This document shows positions 33,091-41,900 of a stretch of 42,348 bases of DNA, one piece after another. The translations under genes and the position numbers were made by a program. The notes beneath the pieces were generated by a model, which did not search any database, was not told where the DNA came from, and saw only the letters and a list, made by a program, of their open reading frames with translations. How positions within the stretch are numbered: position 1 is the stretch's first letter; each line of letters opens with the position of its first letter. Source of the DNA: a virus. The DNA is taken from IMG/VR virus record IMGVR_UViG_3300043411_001400, positions 1 to 42,348 of that record. The stretch is one strand, 5' to 3'.

Positions 33091-34431
33091 ATGACCTATA
33101 AGAATATAAAATTTTCTGAATCTGATGTAATGAAAGAGTTTGAGAAAATAGCTTTAGACAAAAAAATAATACAGCCTAAGATAAAAAAGAAAGCTTCAAA
33201 AATAGAGATTTCTGCAAATCTTGATGTTAATATTTGTAATTTGATAAACAAATTATCAGAGTCGGGGAATTTTAGTTTAGCTGAAGAAGTTAGATCAAAT
33301 TTTCTTGAGTACAAGAAAGCACAAGTAGAAGATGCAAAAAATGAACTAAAGATGAAGAAACTTGCTTCAGAAGTAACAAATGATATGAAGAGGTTTTATG
33401 ATTCAGCGCATCCAGAGGGAAGTGTTAAGGTGGATGATGATTCAGAAAGCGTTGTTGAAGATTTGTATGATAGCCATGATGCTATTATGAAGATTGTTAA
33501 TAAAGTTAATCTAAAAAAAAAAGCTAACTTAATTAAAAAAGCAAATGATCCAGAATATTATGAAAAGAAAGTAAATGCTATTCTTAATCAAATGTATTCT
33601 TTGATTTCATCAGAGATAAGTAAGATTCAGGCTGCTAAAGATTCTAATATTTACAGCGATTCTGAAAAATCAAGTAAAAAAAATGAAGCTCTTACCAATA
33701 GAGCTATGCAATTTTTATCTAGAGTAAAAAATATAACAAATACTTTTGGTGGATTGGGTAGTGGATTTGTTGCTTCAAATATAACAGACCCAATAACTCA
33801 AGAATCTATAGGGTCAAAAATTACAACAATAATAAATCAAGTACATGGTTTATATAATTTCAATGATCCTGAAGTTAGTACGAAATTCCCAGATGTAGCT
33901 AGAAATATACAAAATATAATAGAGTCCTCTAAAATAAAATTGAATCAAGTTGTTGCTGAATCAAATAAATCTGGAAACAATACGGTAAATCTTGGTGAAT
34001 TTAATACAAATAGCCCTGACCATTCTGTTGTAACAGATTTAGGCGAAGTTAATGTTCAGTCTACACCTGAGTCTAATAAAATGTATAGCGTATTAAATAG
34101 TTGGACCATGACTAACAAAACATTAAAAGCATCCATTAATCAAGCAAGACAGCGATTAAATTCAATAATTGAGGAAGATAATAGTGAAGATGCTGAATGG
34201 GTAACAAAATCAGAAGAATATATCAATGCTTTGTTTTCAGATGCTAGTAAGATAGATTCATTACTAAATACAATAGCTAATGAAGCTTATGATGATGATA
34301 ATCAATCTAGAGTTCATGGGGCTTTAAATGATTTTGGTTTTTCAGGTGAAGCCTTGAATGATTTCAATAATCTATTAGGATTTAGAAAAGCAGTTAATGA
34401 AGCCAAGGCAAATTTAGGGGCAATAAAATGA
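33091..34431 (+). CDS. Hypothetical protein carrying the AHP module
   Basis: 446 residues with TGAGGA before the ATG. Residues 47-77 are a recurring two-helix segment ('ICNLINKLSESGNFSLAEEV'). Residues 90-145 hold the AHP module ('KLASEV', 'SAHPEGSVKVDD', 'VVEDLYDSHDAIMKIVNK') also found in the 27548 and 38722 proteins. The rest is helical and Asn/Ser-rich ('FLSRVKNITNTFGGLGSGFV'), ending 'NEAKANLGAIK'. There are no catalytic motifs. It overlaps the next gene by ATGA. Probably an internal head or virion protein. Confidence 0.65.
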   Translation: MTYKNIKFSESDVMKEFEKIALDKKIIQPKIKKKASKIEISANLDVNICNLINKLSESGNFSLAEEVRSNFLEYKKAQVEDAKNELKMKKLASEVTNDMKRFYDSAHPEGSVKVDDDSESVVEDLYDSHDAIMKIVNKVNLKKKANLIKKANDPEYYEKKVNAILNQMYSLISSEISKIQAAKDSNIYSDSEKSSKKNEALTNRAMQFLSRVKNITNTFGGLGSGFVASNITDPITQESIGSKITTIINQVHGLYNFNDPEVSTKFPDVARNIQNIIESSKIKLNQVVAESNKSGNNTVNLGEFNTNSPDHSVVTDLGEVNVQSTPESNKMYSVLNSWTMTNKTLKASINQARQRLNSIIEEDNSEDAEWVTKSEEYINALFSDASKIDSLLNTIANEAYDDDNQSRVHGALNDFGFSGEALNDFNNLLGFRKAVNEAKANLGAIK

Positions 34432-36161
34432 TTGATAGAGATATAATCGATAGAATTAAAAATGCTCAAAAAGTTACTTTTCCTGGAGGAAGAGGTGGAT
34501 CAAAAGCTCCAGGTAAATCTCAAGGCACTCCTAGTGCATCAACTAAACCATCACAAAATAAAACCACTAATCAATCTCAATCAAAAACTGCCATAAAACA
34601 AATGCAAACTTCTATGATAGCATTTAGAACTGCATTCAATCAATTGGCTATTGGTTCTAATGAAGTTGGTAGAAGATCTACTGGTGAAAATTTAGATAAT
34701 AGCAAACCTGACTCCAAATTAGATTTAATTGATGATAAAATAAGATCTGTAAAAACAAAATTGTTTAATGATCCAGAAAACAAACAATTAAAAGCAGAAT
34801 TAGATTCATTAGATAGTGAGAGATATTCTATAGCTAATAAAAAGGGTCCAGAGAAACAAACAAAAGATGTTCATGGCTTACGCCCAATTGGTCAGATTCT
34901 TCTAAATGATTATATTGGAAAAGATACATTACAAGGAATGACTTTTGCTGATGTAGATATGAAACAACCAGGAAGAATGGGGCAAGGAACTGGCGCGCAG
35001 GATAATGTTAGTTTCGTTGGGGTAATAGATTCAATTGGTAGAGTTGGAACTCCTGTTGATAGACAAAAAACCAAACAAGAACTAGATCTAGAAAAACAAA
35101 TAGCACAGTTAAATGATAGAATAACAAAAGAATCTAGAACATCACAAGCTATAAATTCCGCCAAGACACAATTAGCAAAAGAATATTCTCAATCTAAGGG
35201 TACGCAAGTAACTCCAGCATCTATTCCACAACAAGAAGCTGAATCTAAATCATTTGAAATGGTTAAGGCAAAATATAAACCACAATCTTTAAAGTTAAAT
35301 CAAAGCTTAAGTCAAGCCACTAGATTTGCTGTACAAGATCAGCCAGATAAGCCAGGTGAAGAAAAAGAAGATGGTATATGGGATGTCAGAACAAATAATT
35401 CATTGAAAAACATAGCTGGTATTACTCAAGGTGTACTAGGATTTTCTAAAGATATGGAAATCAATGTTCCTGGGTATACCCAATCAAATCTAGAATCATT
35501 CAAGAGCGGAATACCAGATGATCCAGAATTACTAAGATCTGAAGAACTACAACCTGGATACGAGTCTAGCATAACAAAACTATGCAATGCTTTAACTGCT
35601 CACATCAAAGCCCAAGCTAGGTATATTGAGTTGTTAAGAAAAAATCTTTTTGAAAATCCAGAATATCAAAGTTTCATGAAGCAAGAGAAATCTTTATTTG
35701 ATTTTAATAAGACAGATCAAGAAGGTATGAATAAAAAACATGAGCAAGATAGAAATAATCAAGTGAGTAATGAAAGAAATCCAACATCTGAAATGGATAA
35801 TGATACTGCTGAGTATTACTCAAATCATAAATTTAAATTTGACTCAAATTATCATGGTGCAGGTATTCAGGTAGGAATAAATAATAAACAATGGATAGTA
35901 AGGTTTCAAGATTTAGACTCAGTTACTTCTTTTGAAAATCTATATAAAAGAATAAATGGTGGAAATGAACCAACAAAAGAACAAATGCTTGAGTTCTATA
36001 ATCAAATAAACAATTCCATACAGCAATTTAACCAAAGTAAAGATTATCTAGCGCCAGTGGATGAACCATTAACTCAATCAGTGCCATATAGAGTTAAGGT
36101 TCCTTCTAAATTACCATGGGATAGGACTGAAACTAGATATAAAACCGTACCTAAAAATTAA
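34428..36161 (+). CDS. Large hypothetical, probably virion protein
   Basis: 577 residues, ATGA-coupled. A low-complexity Gly/Ser/Thr/Gln/Lys N-terminus (about 18-60) is followed by coiled coil ('KTKQELDLEKQIAQLNDRIT'). 'EKEDGIWDVRTNNSLKNIAG' near residue 320 resembles the DG.WG..T..AL core of peptidoglycan-binding repeats but lacks the full pattern. A C-terminal alpha/beta region follows ('GAGIQVGINNKQWIVRFQDL'). The function is unknown; the wall-binding resemblance is only a hint. Confidence 0.6.
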   Translation: MIDRDIIDRIKNAQKVTFPGGRGGSKAPGKSQGTPSASTKPSQNKTTNQSQSKTAIKQMQTSMIAFRTAFNQLAIGSNEVGRRSTGENLDNSKPDSKLDLIDDKIRSVKTKLFNDPENKQLKAELDSLDSERYSIANKKGPEKQTKDVHGLRPIGQILLNDYIGKDTLQGMTFADVDMKQPGRMGQGTGAQDNVSFVGVIDSIGRVGTPVDRQKTKQELDLEKQIAQLNDRITKESRTSQAINSAKTQLAKEYSQSKGTQVTPASIPQQEAESKSFEMVKAKYKPQSLKLNQSLSQATRFAVQDQPDKPGEEKEDGIWDVRTNNSLKNIAGITQGVLGFSKDMEINVPGYTQSNLESFKSGIPDDPELLRSEELQPGYESSITKLCNALTAHIKAQARYIELLRKNLFENPEYQSFMKQEKSLFDFNKTDQEGMNKKHEQDRNNQVSNERNPTSEMDNDTAEYYSNHKFKFDSNYHGAGIQVGINNKQWIVRFQDLDSVTSFENLYKRINGGNEPTKEQMLEFYNQINNSIQQFNQSKDYLAPVDEPLTQSVPYRVKVPSKLPWDRTETRYKTVPKN

Positions 36162-36172
36162 TTATCAATCTT

Positions 36173-36188
36173 AACTTATATAGTTATG
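36173..36188 (+). promoter_or_regulatory. Possible TTATATAG element before the 36186 gene
   Basis: The 24-base gap after 36161 contains AACTTATATAGTTATG, with the ATG of the 36186 gene three bases after TATATAG and no SD. This is a degenerate relative of the TATATAC motif. The similar strings AAGTTATATAG (8238 region) and AACTTATATC (2851) precede other genes. Confidence 0.3.
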
Positions 36189-37652
36189 GATTTTATAAGA
36201 AAAGATAAAGATTTATACAATATATTAACAAAATTAGGTCAACAAGCCGAATCTGGTGGGTTAGATCCTAATAAAAATGCAAAGGTTCTCCAGGTTTTAT
36301 CTAAAAATTTAGGAGAAGCTTTGCAATCTTATGTTCCTCCCAAGCCATCAACACAAGAAGGATTTCATGGAGGGGATAAAGAAAATCCTAACCCAAAACT
36401 TTATCTTGAATCTCTACAAACAGATATTGATTTTCTTGATTATTTAAGCTTTGCAAACATTAAACATGGATCAACTCAATTAGTTTATCTAAATGGTATG
36501 TTACCAGAAACAATAGATAAATCTGAATACGTCAAGTATCCAAAACCAAAAGATAATCAAGGTAAAGAATTTAAATACTGGATACATAAAAGATATATTA
36601 GATATCTATTGGAAGATTTACAAAGCTCTGGTCAAAGTAATAAGTTGCTAGCAACTAGAGTTGGTAAATTAATCAAACAATTTAGTGATAACTCTGGCGA
36701 ATCATTTGATCCAGCTGATAAATCTGGTCAATCACAGCAAATTGATGCTCTTCCAAAATTAATAAACCCAGAGAATCCAATGGAGCAGGGAAATATTTAT
36801 TTGTTTACTACAGATTTAAAATCAGATAATGATTTTAATGATTGGCTTAACCGAGCGCAATTACAATTAGCTAAAGGTGGTAAAAATGTTCCAGTTGCAG
36901 ATATGAATAATATTTGTGACTTTATTTCATACCTATATCGTAGAGCTTATAATTACGCAAATCTATCTGGAAATAATAAAGAGAGAATTGGGCTTGGTCA
37001 GTATTATGCAAAACAAATATATAGCATTGCCCAAACACATTCTTGCCCCATCGGTAAACCAGCTGGTCAACCTAATCAAGGAGGTTCGCCAGATAAAGAT
37101 AAACAACAAGGCGGTCGCGAGGGTCTAACTGATAATGAAGTCGTTGCCCAACTACGAAGCATAGTGCCTAATCTTCCACTAAATACTAGAACAATAGATT
37201 TTAGGAAAATATCTGAATGGGCTTTACTAATAAATAGAGTATTACCAAAACAAGAGCAATTCCCTACTGGTGATATGGATGGATTAAGGGAAAATATAGT
37301 AAACTATTTAAAATCCGGAGCTAATCCAGCAGGTTACCAATATGATTTAAGCAAATCACCTGATGATGTTCTAGCTTTATTAAAAGAGCCCGGACAATCA
37401 CTTAAGTTTCTTTCTTTATTAAGACAACTTGTTGATAATGTAGCTGAATCAGTGCAACAAATAATAAGCGTATATGGATCTAAACTAGAAGCAGATCGTC
37501 AAGCATATCAATACATACTAAATCAAGTCGGACATGATGCAAGCTCATATTCAATTGCTCAACAAAACAAAACACGCTTATCAAGCGTAATGAGAAGCTT
37601 ACAATCCACTTTACCAAGGTATATGCAGCAAATGCAACAAAAAGGTAAATAA
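36186..37652 (+). CDS. Hypothetical, probably virion protein
   Basis: 488 residues. It is helical, with an aromatic-rich central region ('ESLQTDIDFLDYLSFANIKH', 'FKYWIHKRYIRYLLEDLQSS', 'NICDFISYLYRRAYNYANLS'). A Gly/Gln/Asp/Lys linker follows near residue 300, and the C-terminal helical domain ends 'LPRYMQQMQQKGK'. No catalytic motif is seen. It starts without SD, and its stop overlaps the next ATG (TAATG). It forms a tight group with 34428, 37652 and 38722, perhaps internal or tail proteins. Confidence 0.6.
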   Translation: MDFIRKDKDLYNILTKLGQQAESGGLDPNKNAKVLQVLSKNLGEALQSYVPPKPSTQEGFHGGDKENPNPKLYLESLQTDIDFLDYLSFANIKHGSTQLVYLNGMLPETIDKSEYVKYPKPKDNQGKEFKYWIHKRYIRYLLEDLQSSGQSNKLLATRVGKLIKQFSDNSGESFDPADKSGQSQQIDALPKLINPENPMEQGNIYLFTTDLKSDNDFNDWLNRAQLQLAKGGKNVPVADMNNICDFISYLYRRAYNYANLSGNNKERIGLGQYYAKQIYSIAQTHSCPIGKPAGQPNQGGSPDKDKQQGGREGLTDNEVVAQLRSIVPNLPLNTRTIDFRKISEWALLINRVLPKQEQFPTGDMDGLRENIVNYLKSGANPAGYQYDLSKSPDDVLALLKEPGQSLKFLSLLRQLVDNVAESVQQIISVYGSKLEADRQAYQYILNQVGHDASSYSIAQQNKTRLSSVMRSLQSTLPRYMQQMQQKGK

Positions 37653-38695
37653 TGTATACAAAAATAAATTTCATAAATGATACATTGTTAATCGAATCAT
37701 TTAGTACCAATAAAATGGTTAAACAAGCTCAATCAATGCCACCATATGTTGGTTCGGTTATGGACTCTGTTACCAGTTATGTAAATAAAGAATTTGCAGG
37801 TGTAGATAAAACAAAAGCTGTTGTTAATTTATTAGCACCAGGAACGGTTTTCTTTATTTTAAATGCTGCTGGATTAACATGGATAGGGTTACTTGCTGGT
37901 CTTTTGATGCGTATGTTTAAGTTTGACGCATCAAAAGCAATTGATTCATTAAGATCAAAAATAATGTCTAAGGTTTCATCTGGTGAGAAATTTACTTCTA
38001 ATGAAGTAAAATCATTAGTTGATTCAGTTATTCCATCAATGCAATCAAGTGAGCCAAAGTTAGAAACAACTTCTAGTGAAATAAACGAAATAATAAAATT
38101 AGCTTATTCTTCAGAATCGTTGAAAGATATATTGGACAAAGCTCAAGAAGCAATAAAAGGTAAATCTTATAAGCAAGGCGTAATAATGAGGTTGTTTAGA
38201 ACAGTATTATCTTGGTTTGCAATTATAGCATTAGCTTCCACTGGATTCATGGTTGCAGGAGATGGAATAGCTTCTTTGGTAAATAAAGGAAAAGAAATAA
38301 TATCACCAGGATCTCAACCAGTATTCCCAACCAAACCAGAGAAAACTGAACAAGTATTACCAAAACTACCAACAGGAAAGCCAGTACAACCACAGTCTAG
38401 ATTTACAATAAATCCAAGATATACAGAAGAAAATTATCAAGGCAAAATCTGGCAAGTTAATAAACCAAATACTACCAACAATATAATAAATACTATATTT
38501 GATTATATTGAAGACGTATACCCTGAGCTAGCAAAGAAAGAATCTGAAGTATCTAATACACCAGGATTTAAAGCTATGTTGGAACATATCAAAGAATACA
38601 ATGATGACATTAAAGGATCTAATCTATTCTTTATGCCACCTAATTATAAGTCAAAAAAACAAATTGCAGATCTTATAGTTAAAGATCTAGTATAA
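37652..38695 (+). CDS. Hypothetical membrane-segment protein, possibly virion-internal
   Basis: 347 residues, TAATG-coupled. There are two hydrophobic stretches: residues 57-88 ('AVVNLLAPGTVFFILNAAGL' and on, long enough for one or two helices) and 184-203 ('TVLSWFAIIALASTGFMVAG'). Between and after them are soluble helical regions and a Pro-rich linker ('FPTKPEKTEQVLPKLPTGKP'). No signal peptide precedes the first helix. Candidates are an ejection or pore-forming virion protein; a holin is less likely at this length and place. Confidence 0.6.
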   Translation: MYTKINFINDTLLIESFSTNKMVKQAQSMPPYVGSVMDSVTSYVNKEFAGVDKTKAVVNLLAPGTVFFILNAAGLTWIGLLAGLLMRMFKFDASKAIDSLRSKIMSKVSSGEKFTSNEVKSLVDSVIPSMQSSEPKLETTSSEINEIIKLAYSSESLKDILDKAQEAIKGKSYKQGVIMRLFRTVLSWFAIIALASTGFMVAGDGIASLVNKGKEIISPGSQPVFPTKPEKTEQVLPKLPTGKPVQPQSRFTINPRYTEENYQGKIWQVNKPNTTNNIINTIFDYIEDVYPELAKKESEVSNTPGFKAMLEHIKEYNDDIKGSNLFFMPPNYKSKKQIADLIVKDLV

Positions 38696-38721
38696 TATTC
38701 ACCAATAATTATAGGTTAACA

Positions 38722-39954
38722 ATGAGTAATTACGTCCTAGAGAATTATATTAAGATGGCAGAAGAAAGAGAAACAAAAACAACAAAGCTTTATAAAAAAC
38801 AAGAAGAAAAAAACATAGTGGATGAAGCGCATCCTGAAAAGGCTATTGTTCAAAATTCTTATGATTCTATCCAAGGCTTGGTTGAGAATGTAAATGAACA
38901 ACAAAAAATACTATTAAATATAGTTAATAAAAAACCTGATGGTCAGCTATCGAATAAAAAATATTCTGAAACGAAATTAGCTTTATCTTTGCTTAAAGTT
39001 GCTAATACTACTAACAATGAAGACTTAAAAACATTAGCTGAAACCTGCAACGAGCAAATAAAAAAAAAAGCATCGTGGGCACTAGTTGGTAAGATAGCAT
39101 TATGGGGCATCCCAACTTTGATATCCCTAATCTATGCCCAACAACATCTTCCAGGTATACATGAGGGGCTTATCATAAGCCATAAAGAACTAATAGAGTC
39201 ATTAGATGATCTACTTGCATCGGATGATTCTAATCCATTATTATATGGAGCTAGCTATAGTACCGAGTTAATTAAATTATGCAATGAATTAAAAGTAAAC
39301 GCAAATAATCTAAAAGAAAAATTTGATTTGGTTGTGCAATTTGTATCCAAGATACAAAAACCAAAAGATGGTCAATCAGCAATTGATATTTTAGAAAATG
39401 AAAAATTTAAAAATGGCGTCGAATCTTCTTTCAAAGAATTTGATGAGTTGAGAACAAAATTAATACCAACTTTTACAGAAAAAGCCAAATTATTCTCAGA
39501 TAAAGCATTTAAAGCAATGAATGTGAAAGATAAAGGCTTTTTAACTAAAAAAATAGATAACACCCACGTATTAAGTGGCGGATTTGGTTTACTTAAAGAT
39601 AAGTTTGATGAAGTTTCTAAATCATTAGAGAAGTTTAACAAATCTCTTTACTCTATAGATAAATTATCTTTCACTGTTTCAGAAACAGCATCACAAGTTC
39701 AAGCCAAACTAGAATCAGCAGGAAACAAAACCCCTGATCAGTCAGGTCAAGTAAAATTAACCCCTCAAGAAGAAGCTGAGTTGAAAGATAAACTAAAAAA
39801 AGATATTACAACTGATATGAAGAAAAGGTTTGGATTAGATGAACCAGAAAAAACAACTAAACCAACAACTCCTACAGCTAAAAAACCAATTCCACAAAAA
39901 TCATTAAAAGAAATAGTTGATAGAATACATTATGGCGAACCACCAACATTATAA
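38722..39954 (+). CDS. Hypothetical protein with AHP module and one membrane segment
   Basis: 410 residues with weak SD (AGG). The AHP module is near the N-terminus (residues 34-72: 'DEAHPEKAIVQNSYDSIQGL', 'ILLNIVNKKPDG'). A two-helix segment follows (86-118, 'LALSLLKVANTTNNEDLKTL'), then a single membrane-like stretch at 119-139 ('WALVGKIALWGIPTLISLIY'). The remainder is helical and charged, with a Lys/Thr/Pro C-terminus. Co-occurrence of the module with the protease/scaffold protein suggests incorporation into the head. The function is unknown. Confidence 0.6.
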   Translation: MSNYVLENYIKMAEERETKTTKLYKKQEEKNIVDEAHPEKAIVQNSYDSIQGLVENVNEQQKILLNIVNKKPDGQLSNKKYSETKLALSLLKVANTTNNEDLKTLAETCNEQIKKKASWALVGKIALWGIPTLISLIYAQQHLPGIHEGLIISHKELIESLDDLLASDDSNPLLYGASYSTELIKLCNELKVNANNLKEKFDLVVQFVSKIQKPKDGQSAIDILENEKFKNGVESSFKEFDELRTKLIPTFTEKAKLFSDKAFKAMNVKDKGFLTKKIDNTHVLSGGFGLLKDKFDEVSKSLEKFNKSLYSIDKLSFTVSETASQVQAKLESAGNKTPDQSGQVKLTPQEEAELKDKLKKDITTDMKKRFGLDEPEKTTKPTTPTAKKPIPQKSLKEIVDRIHYGEPPTL

Positions 39955-40031
39955 AATATTTTTTTAAAATATGGAATATTAAATAATATTTTTTAGTTAA
40001 TTAGGTGTAAGTCAATTAATAGGAAATTAAA

Positions 40032-40706
40032 ATGTCTCTAAAACCACTATCAGCCCAACAACCACTAGGTCAATTTGACGGTGTTGACTCAGAACTAACT
40101 TCACTAAAAGGTGGAGAAGTTGTTACCGTAACTTCAGTTGCTACAACTGGATCAAGTTTAGACAAAGCTGCCCCAGATGCTTTTGATGGATACATGATAC
40201 CATCACTAGTTCAAAAAAGACCAGCTATCACCAAGACACTAACAGCCGGTAAAAAACCACTATGGCTAGCCGATGAAGGTATTACTGGTTATGGCACCAT
40301 CCTAGGTTCTCTAGTAGGTGGAACAGTAGGTCAATCAGTATCAGGAACCGTTTTCGGACCTCATACAACTTCAGGTTCAGGCAAAGTTACATGCTGGAAT
40401 CAACCCGGTCTATACGCAGTATCAGTAGACGCAGTTGACACCACAGTTTCAACAGGTCTAATCGTATCAAATACATCACTAGATGCTGGTTCAGCTCTAT
40501 ATGCAACTTCAGCTGGTCTATTAACCCCCACAGTTGGTTCAGCTTTTGAAAGCGTTGTTGTTGGTAGATTCCTAGAATTCGCCACAAACGGTTCACTAGT
40601 AACTTCAAATGTCGGCATGGTTACAGCCCTAAATTCACCTTCAGGTGCAACTGATCCAACAAGATCACCAACATTCGTAGTTCTACACTTCAATCCAGCT
40701 GTCTAA
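40032..40706 (+). CDS. Beta-rich, probably abundant virion protein, related to the 32360 product
   Basis: 224 residues with AGGAAA before the ATG. It is rich in Gly, Ser, Thr and Val, as in beta-sandwich virion proteins, with few Lys/Glu compared with its neighbours. Landmarks GSGKVTCW (115-122), LYATSAGLLTP (156-166) and VGMVTAL near the C-terminus match those of the 32360 protein. Of 22 leucines, 20 use CTA and 2 use TTA, unlike the neighbouring genes, which suggests high expression. It is a single-gene unit with its own terminator. A decoration protein or other major structural subunit is likely; it is rather short for an HK97-fold capsid protein. Confidence 0.7.
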   Translation: MSLKPLSAQQPLGQFDGVDSELTSLKGGEVVTVTSVATTGSSLDKAAPDAFDGYMIPSLVQKRPAITKTLTAGKKPLWLADEGITGYGTILGSLVGGTVGQSVSGTVFGPHTTSGSGKVTCWNQPGLYAVSVDAVDTTVSTGLIVSNTSLDAGSALYATSAGLLTPTVGSAFESVVVGRFLEFATNGSLVTSNVGMVTALNSPSGATDPTRSPTFVVLHFNPAV

Positions 40707-40733
40707 TTTAGCTTAGACATCTTATAAATAACT

Positions 40734-40760
40734 GGAGAGGCTTTCGCCTCTCCTTTTTTT
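40734..40760 (+). terminator. Rho-independent terminator after the 40032 gene
   Basis: GGAGAGGC (40734-40741), a TTTC loop, GCCTCTCC (40746-40753), then seven T residues. The next ATG is only 23 bases downstream, in a gap containing TTTATATATTAA and no SD. Confidence 0.93.
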
Positions 40761-40782
40761 GTTTATATATTAACATTTATTT

Positions 40783-41256
40783 ATGGATTCAGATAAAATA
40801 ATAAAAGCAAGTCTTTTGTACATAGATAATGCTGTTGTAAAATTTGATTATAATTTGATTGTTAAGATAATTGTAAAACTTGGATATCATTGTTCTGACA
40901 AGAAAAAGTTAGAAGGTTATTTAACAACACATTTAATATTAGACCTTATGGCTAATCCGGATTTGATTTATATTCTGATATCTAGAATAATAATGTTTAA
41001 ATTTGCGGCAGGGTTTGCTGCTCTTTATAAGCAGACTATGGATATTTCATATGCTAAAGCTTCCAAGTTTTATTCAAACAAAGCTGGAGCTATGAAGAAT
41101 CTATCTGATAAAAAAATAGATGAGCTGAATAGTATGCTTAAGAATGTGGAAGATTTAAAAGCATCTAGGATAAATATTAGTTATTCAGATTTAGAGGGTC
41201 TTATAAACAATAGGGTTACTCAAATATTCGATAGGTTTGTTAATAAATTAAAATAA
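40783..41256 (+). CDS. Hypothetical protein
   Basis: 157 residues, starting 23 bases after the terminator without a Shine-Dalgarno. It is helical with many Ile/Leu ('NLIVKIIVKLGYHCSDKKKL', 'PDLIYILISRIIMFKFAAGF'). The central hydrophobic patch (about residues 58-80) might touch a membrane. It ends 'NNRVTQIFDRFVNKLK'. No family is recognised. Confidence 0.6.
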   Translation: MDSDKIIKASLLYIDNAVVKFDYNLIVKIIVKLGYHCSDKKKLEGYLTTHLILDLMANPDLIYILISRIIMFKFAAGFAALYKQTMDISYAKASKFYSNKAGAMKNLSDKKIDELNSMLKNVEDLKASRINISYSDLEGLINNRVTQIFDRFVNKLK

Positions 41257-41260
41257 TTGT

Positions 41261-41869
41261 ATGTTTAACTTTACTAAAATTGCAAACGAATTAGGTCTAG
41301 TGGAAAAAGTTCTTGATAATGATAAAATCAATAAATTTATTGATTTTTTATTAAACAAACCAGAGATACAGAAGTTTAAAAATGAATATGTAAATAGGTT
41401 TAATGAGATTGATAGTTTATTATTGGAAGAAATAAAAAATGTATTGCCGGAAAAACTTTACATTAAAAATGAAGAGGTAATCAAAGGTTTATTGTTTATT
41501 CATAAGCTTACGAATTTACTAACCAATATAAACTTTTCCTCTAGATTCGATAATTTTATAAAATTTAAATTAAGCATGTGTTATTTAGATCCAAACAAAC
41601 CTTCTTGGAAGAATTTAGATTATGATTATGCTATGTCTTTCTATGAACAAAATCATAAAGATTGTGAAGTGCTTAAAATTTTATCTGATGAAATATTAAA
41701 AGAATGTGATTTAAGTAGGTATCAGGAAGAGGTGTACCATGCTATGCGCAGGATATTTAATACTTTAATCAAACCAATTGATTCATATTTGATTTCTCAA
41801 GATAACTCTGAGACTGATAATTTCTTTACTAATTCATTAACAGAATTTCTTGAGAATTCACAAACATAA
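41261..41869 (+). CDS. Hypothetical protein, first of a tandem pair
   Basis: 202 residues, starting 4 bases after the previous stop with no SD, so it is probably expressed by re-initiation. The N-terminus MFNFTKIANELGL matches the start of the downstream 41990 gene (MFNFRKISQELDL). The body is helical and Leu/Asn-rich ('FLLNKPEIQKFKNEYVNRFN') with an acidic C-terminus. Only two of its 26 leucines use CTA, in contrast to the 40032 gene. The function is unknown. Confidence 0.6.
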   Translation: MFNFTKIANELGLVEKVLDNDKINKFIDFLLNKPEIQKFKNEYVNRFNEIDSLLLEEIKNVLPEKLYIKNEEVIKGLLFIHKLTNLLTNINFSSRFDNFIKFKLSMCYLDPNKPSWKNLDYDYAMSFYEQNHKDCEVLKILSDEILKECDLSRYQEEVYHAMRRIFNTLIKPIDSYLISQDNSETDNFFTNSLTEFLENSQT

Positions 41870-41900
41870 TATTATAATAAATAACTTCTTTTATATATAG

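Noticed and set aside
34428-36161. Peptidoglycan-binding domain in the 577-residue protein
   Set aside because: Only a DG.W...TNN.L core resembles the repeat; the G.x.T glycine and the rest of the domain are not evident.
39975-39994. AATATT-AAAT-AATATT hairpin followed by T residues after the 38722 gene
   Set aside because: Stem is only A-T pairs in A+T-rich DNA; too weak to call a terminator.
40723-40730. TATAAATA, identical to the T4 late promoter core
   Set aside because: It lies just before the terminator at 40734 and not in front of a gene at the right distance. A chance match is likely in this base composition.
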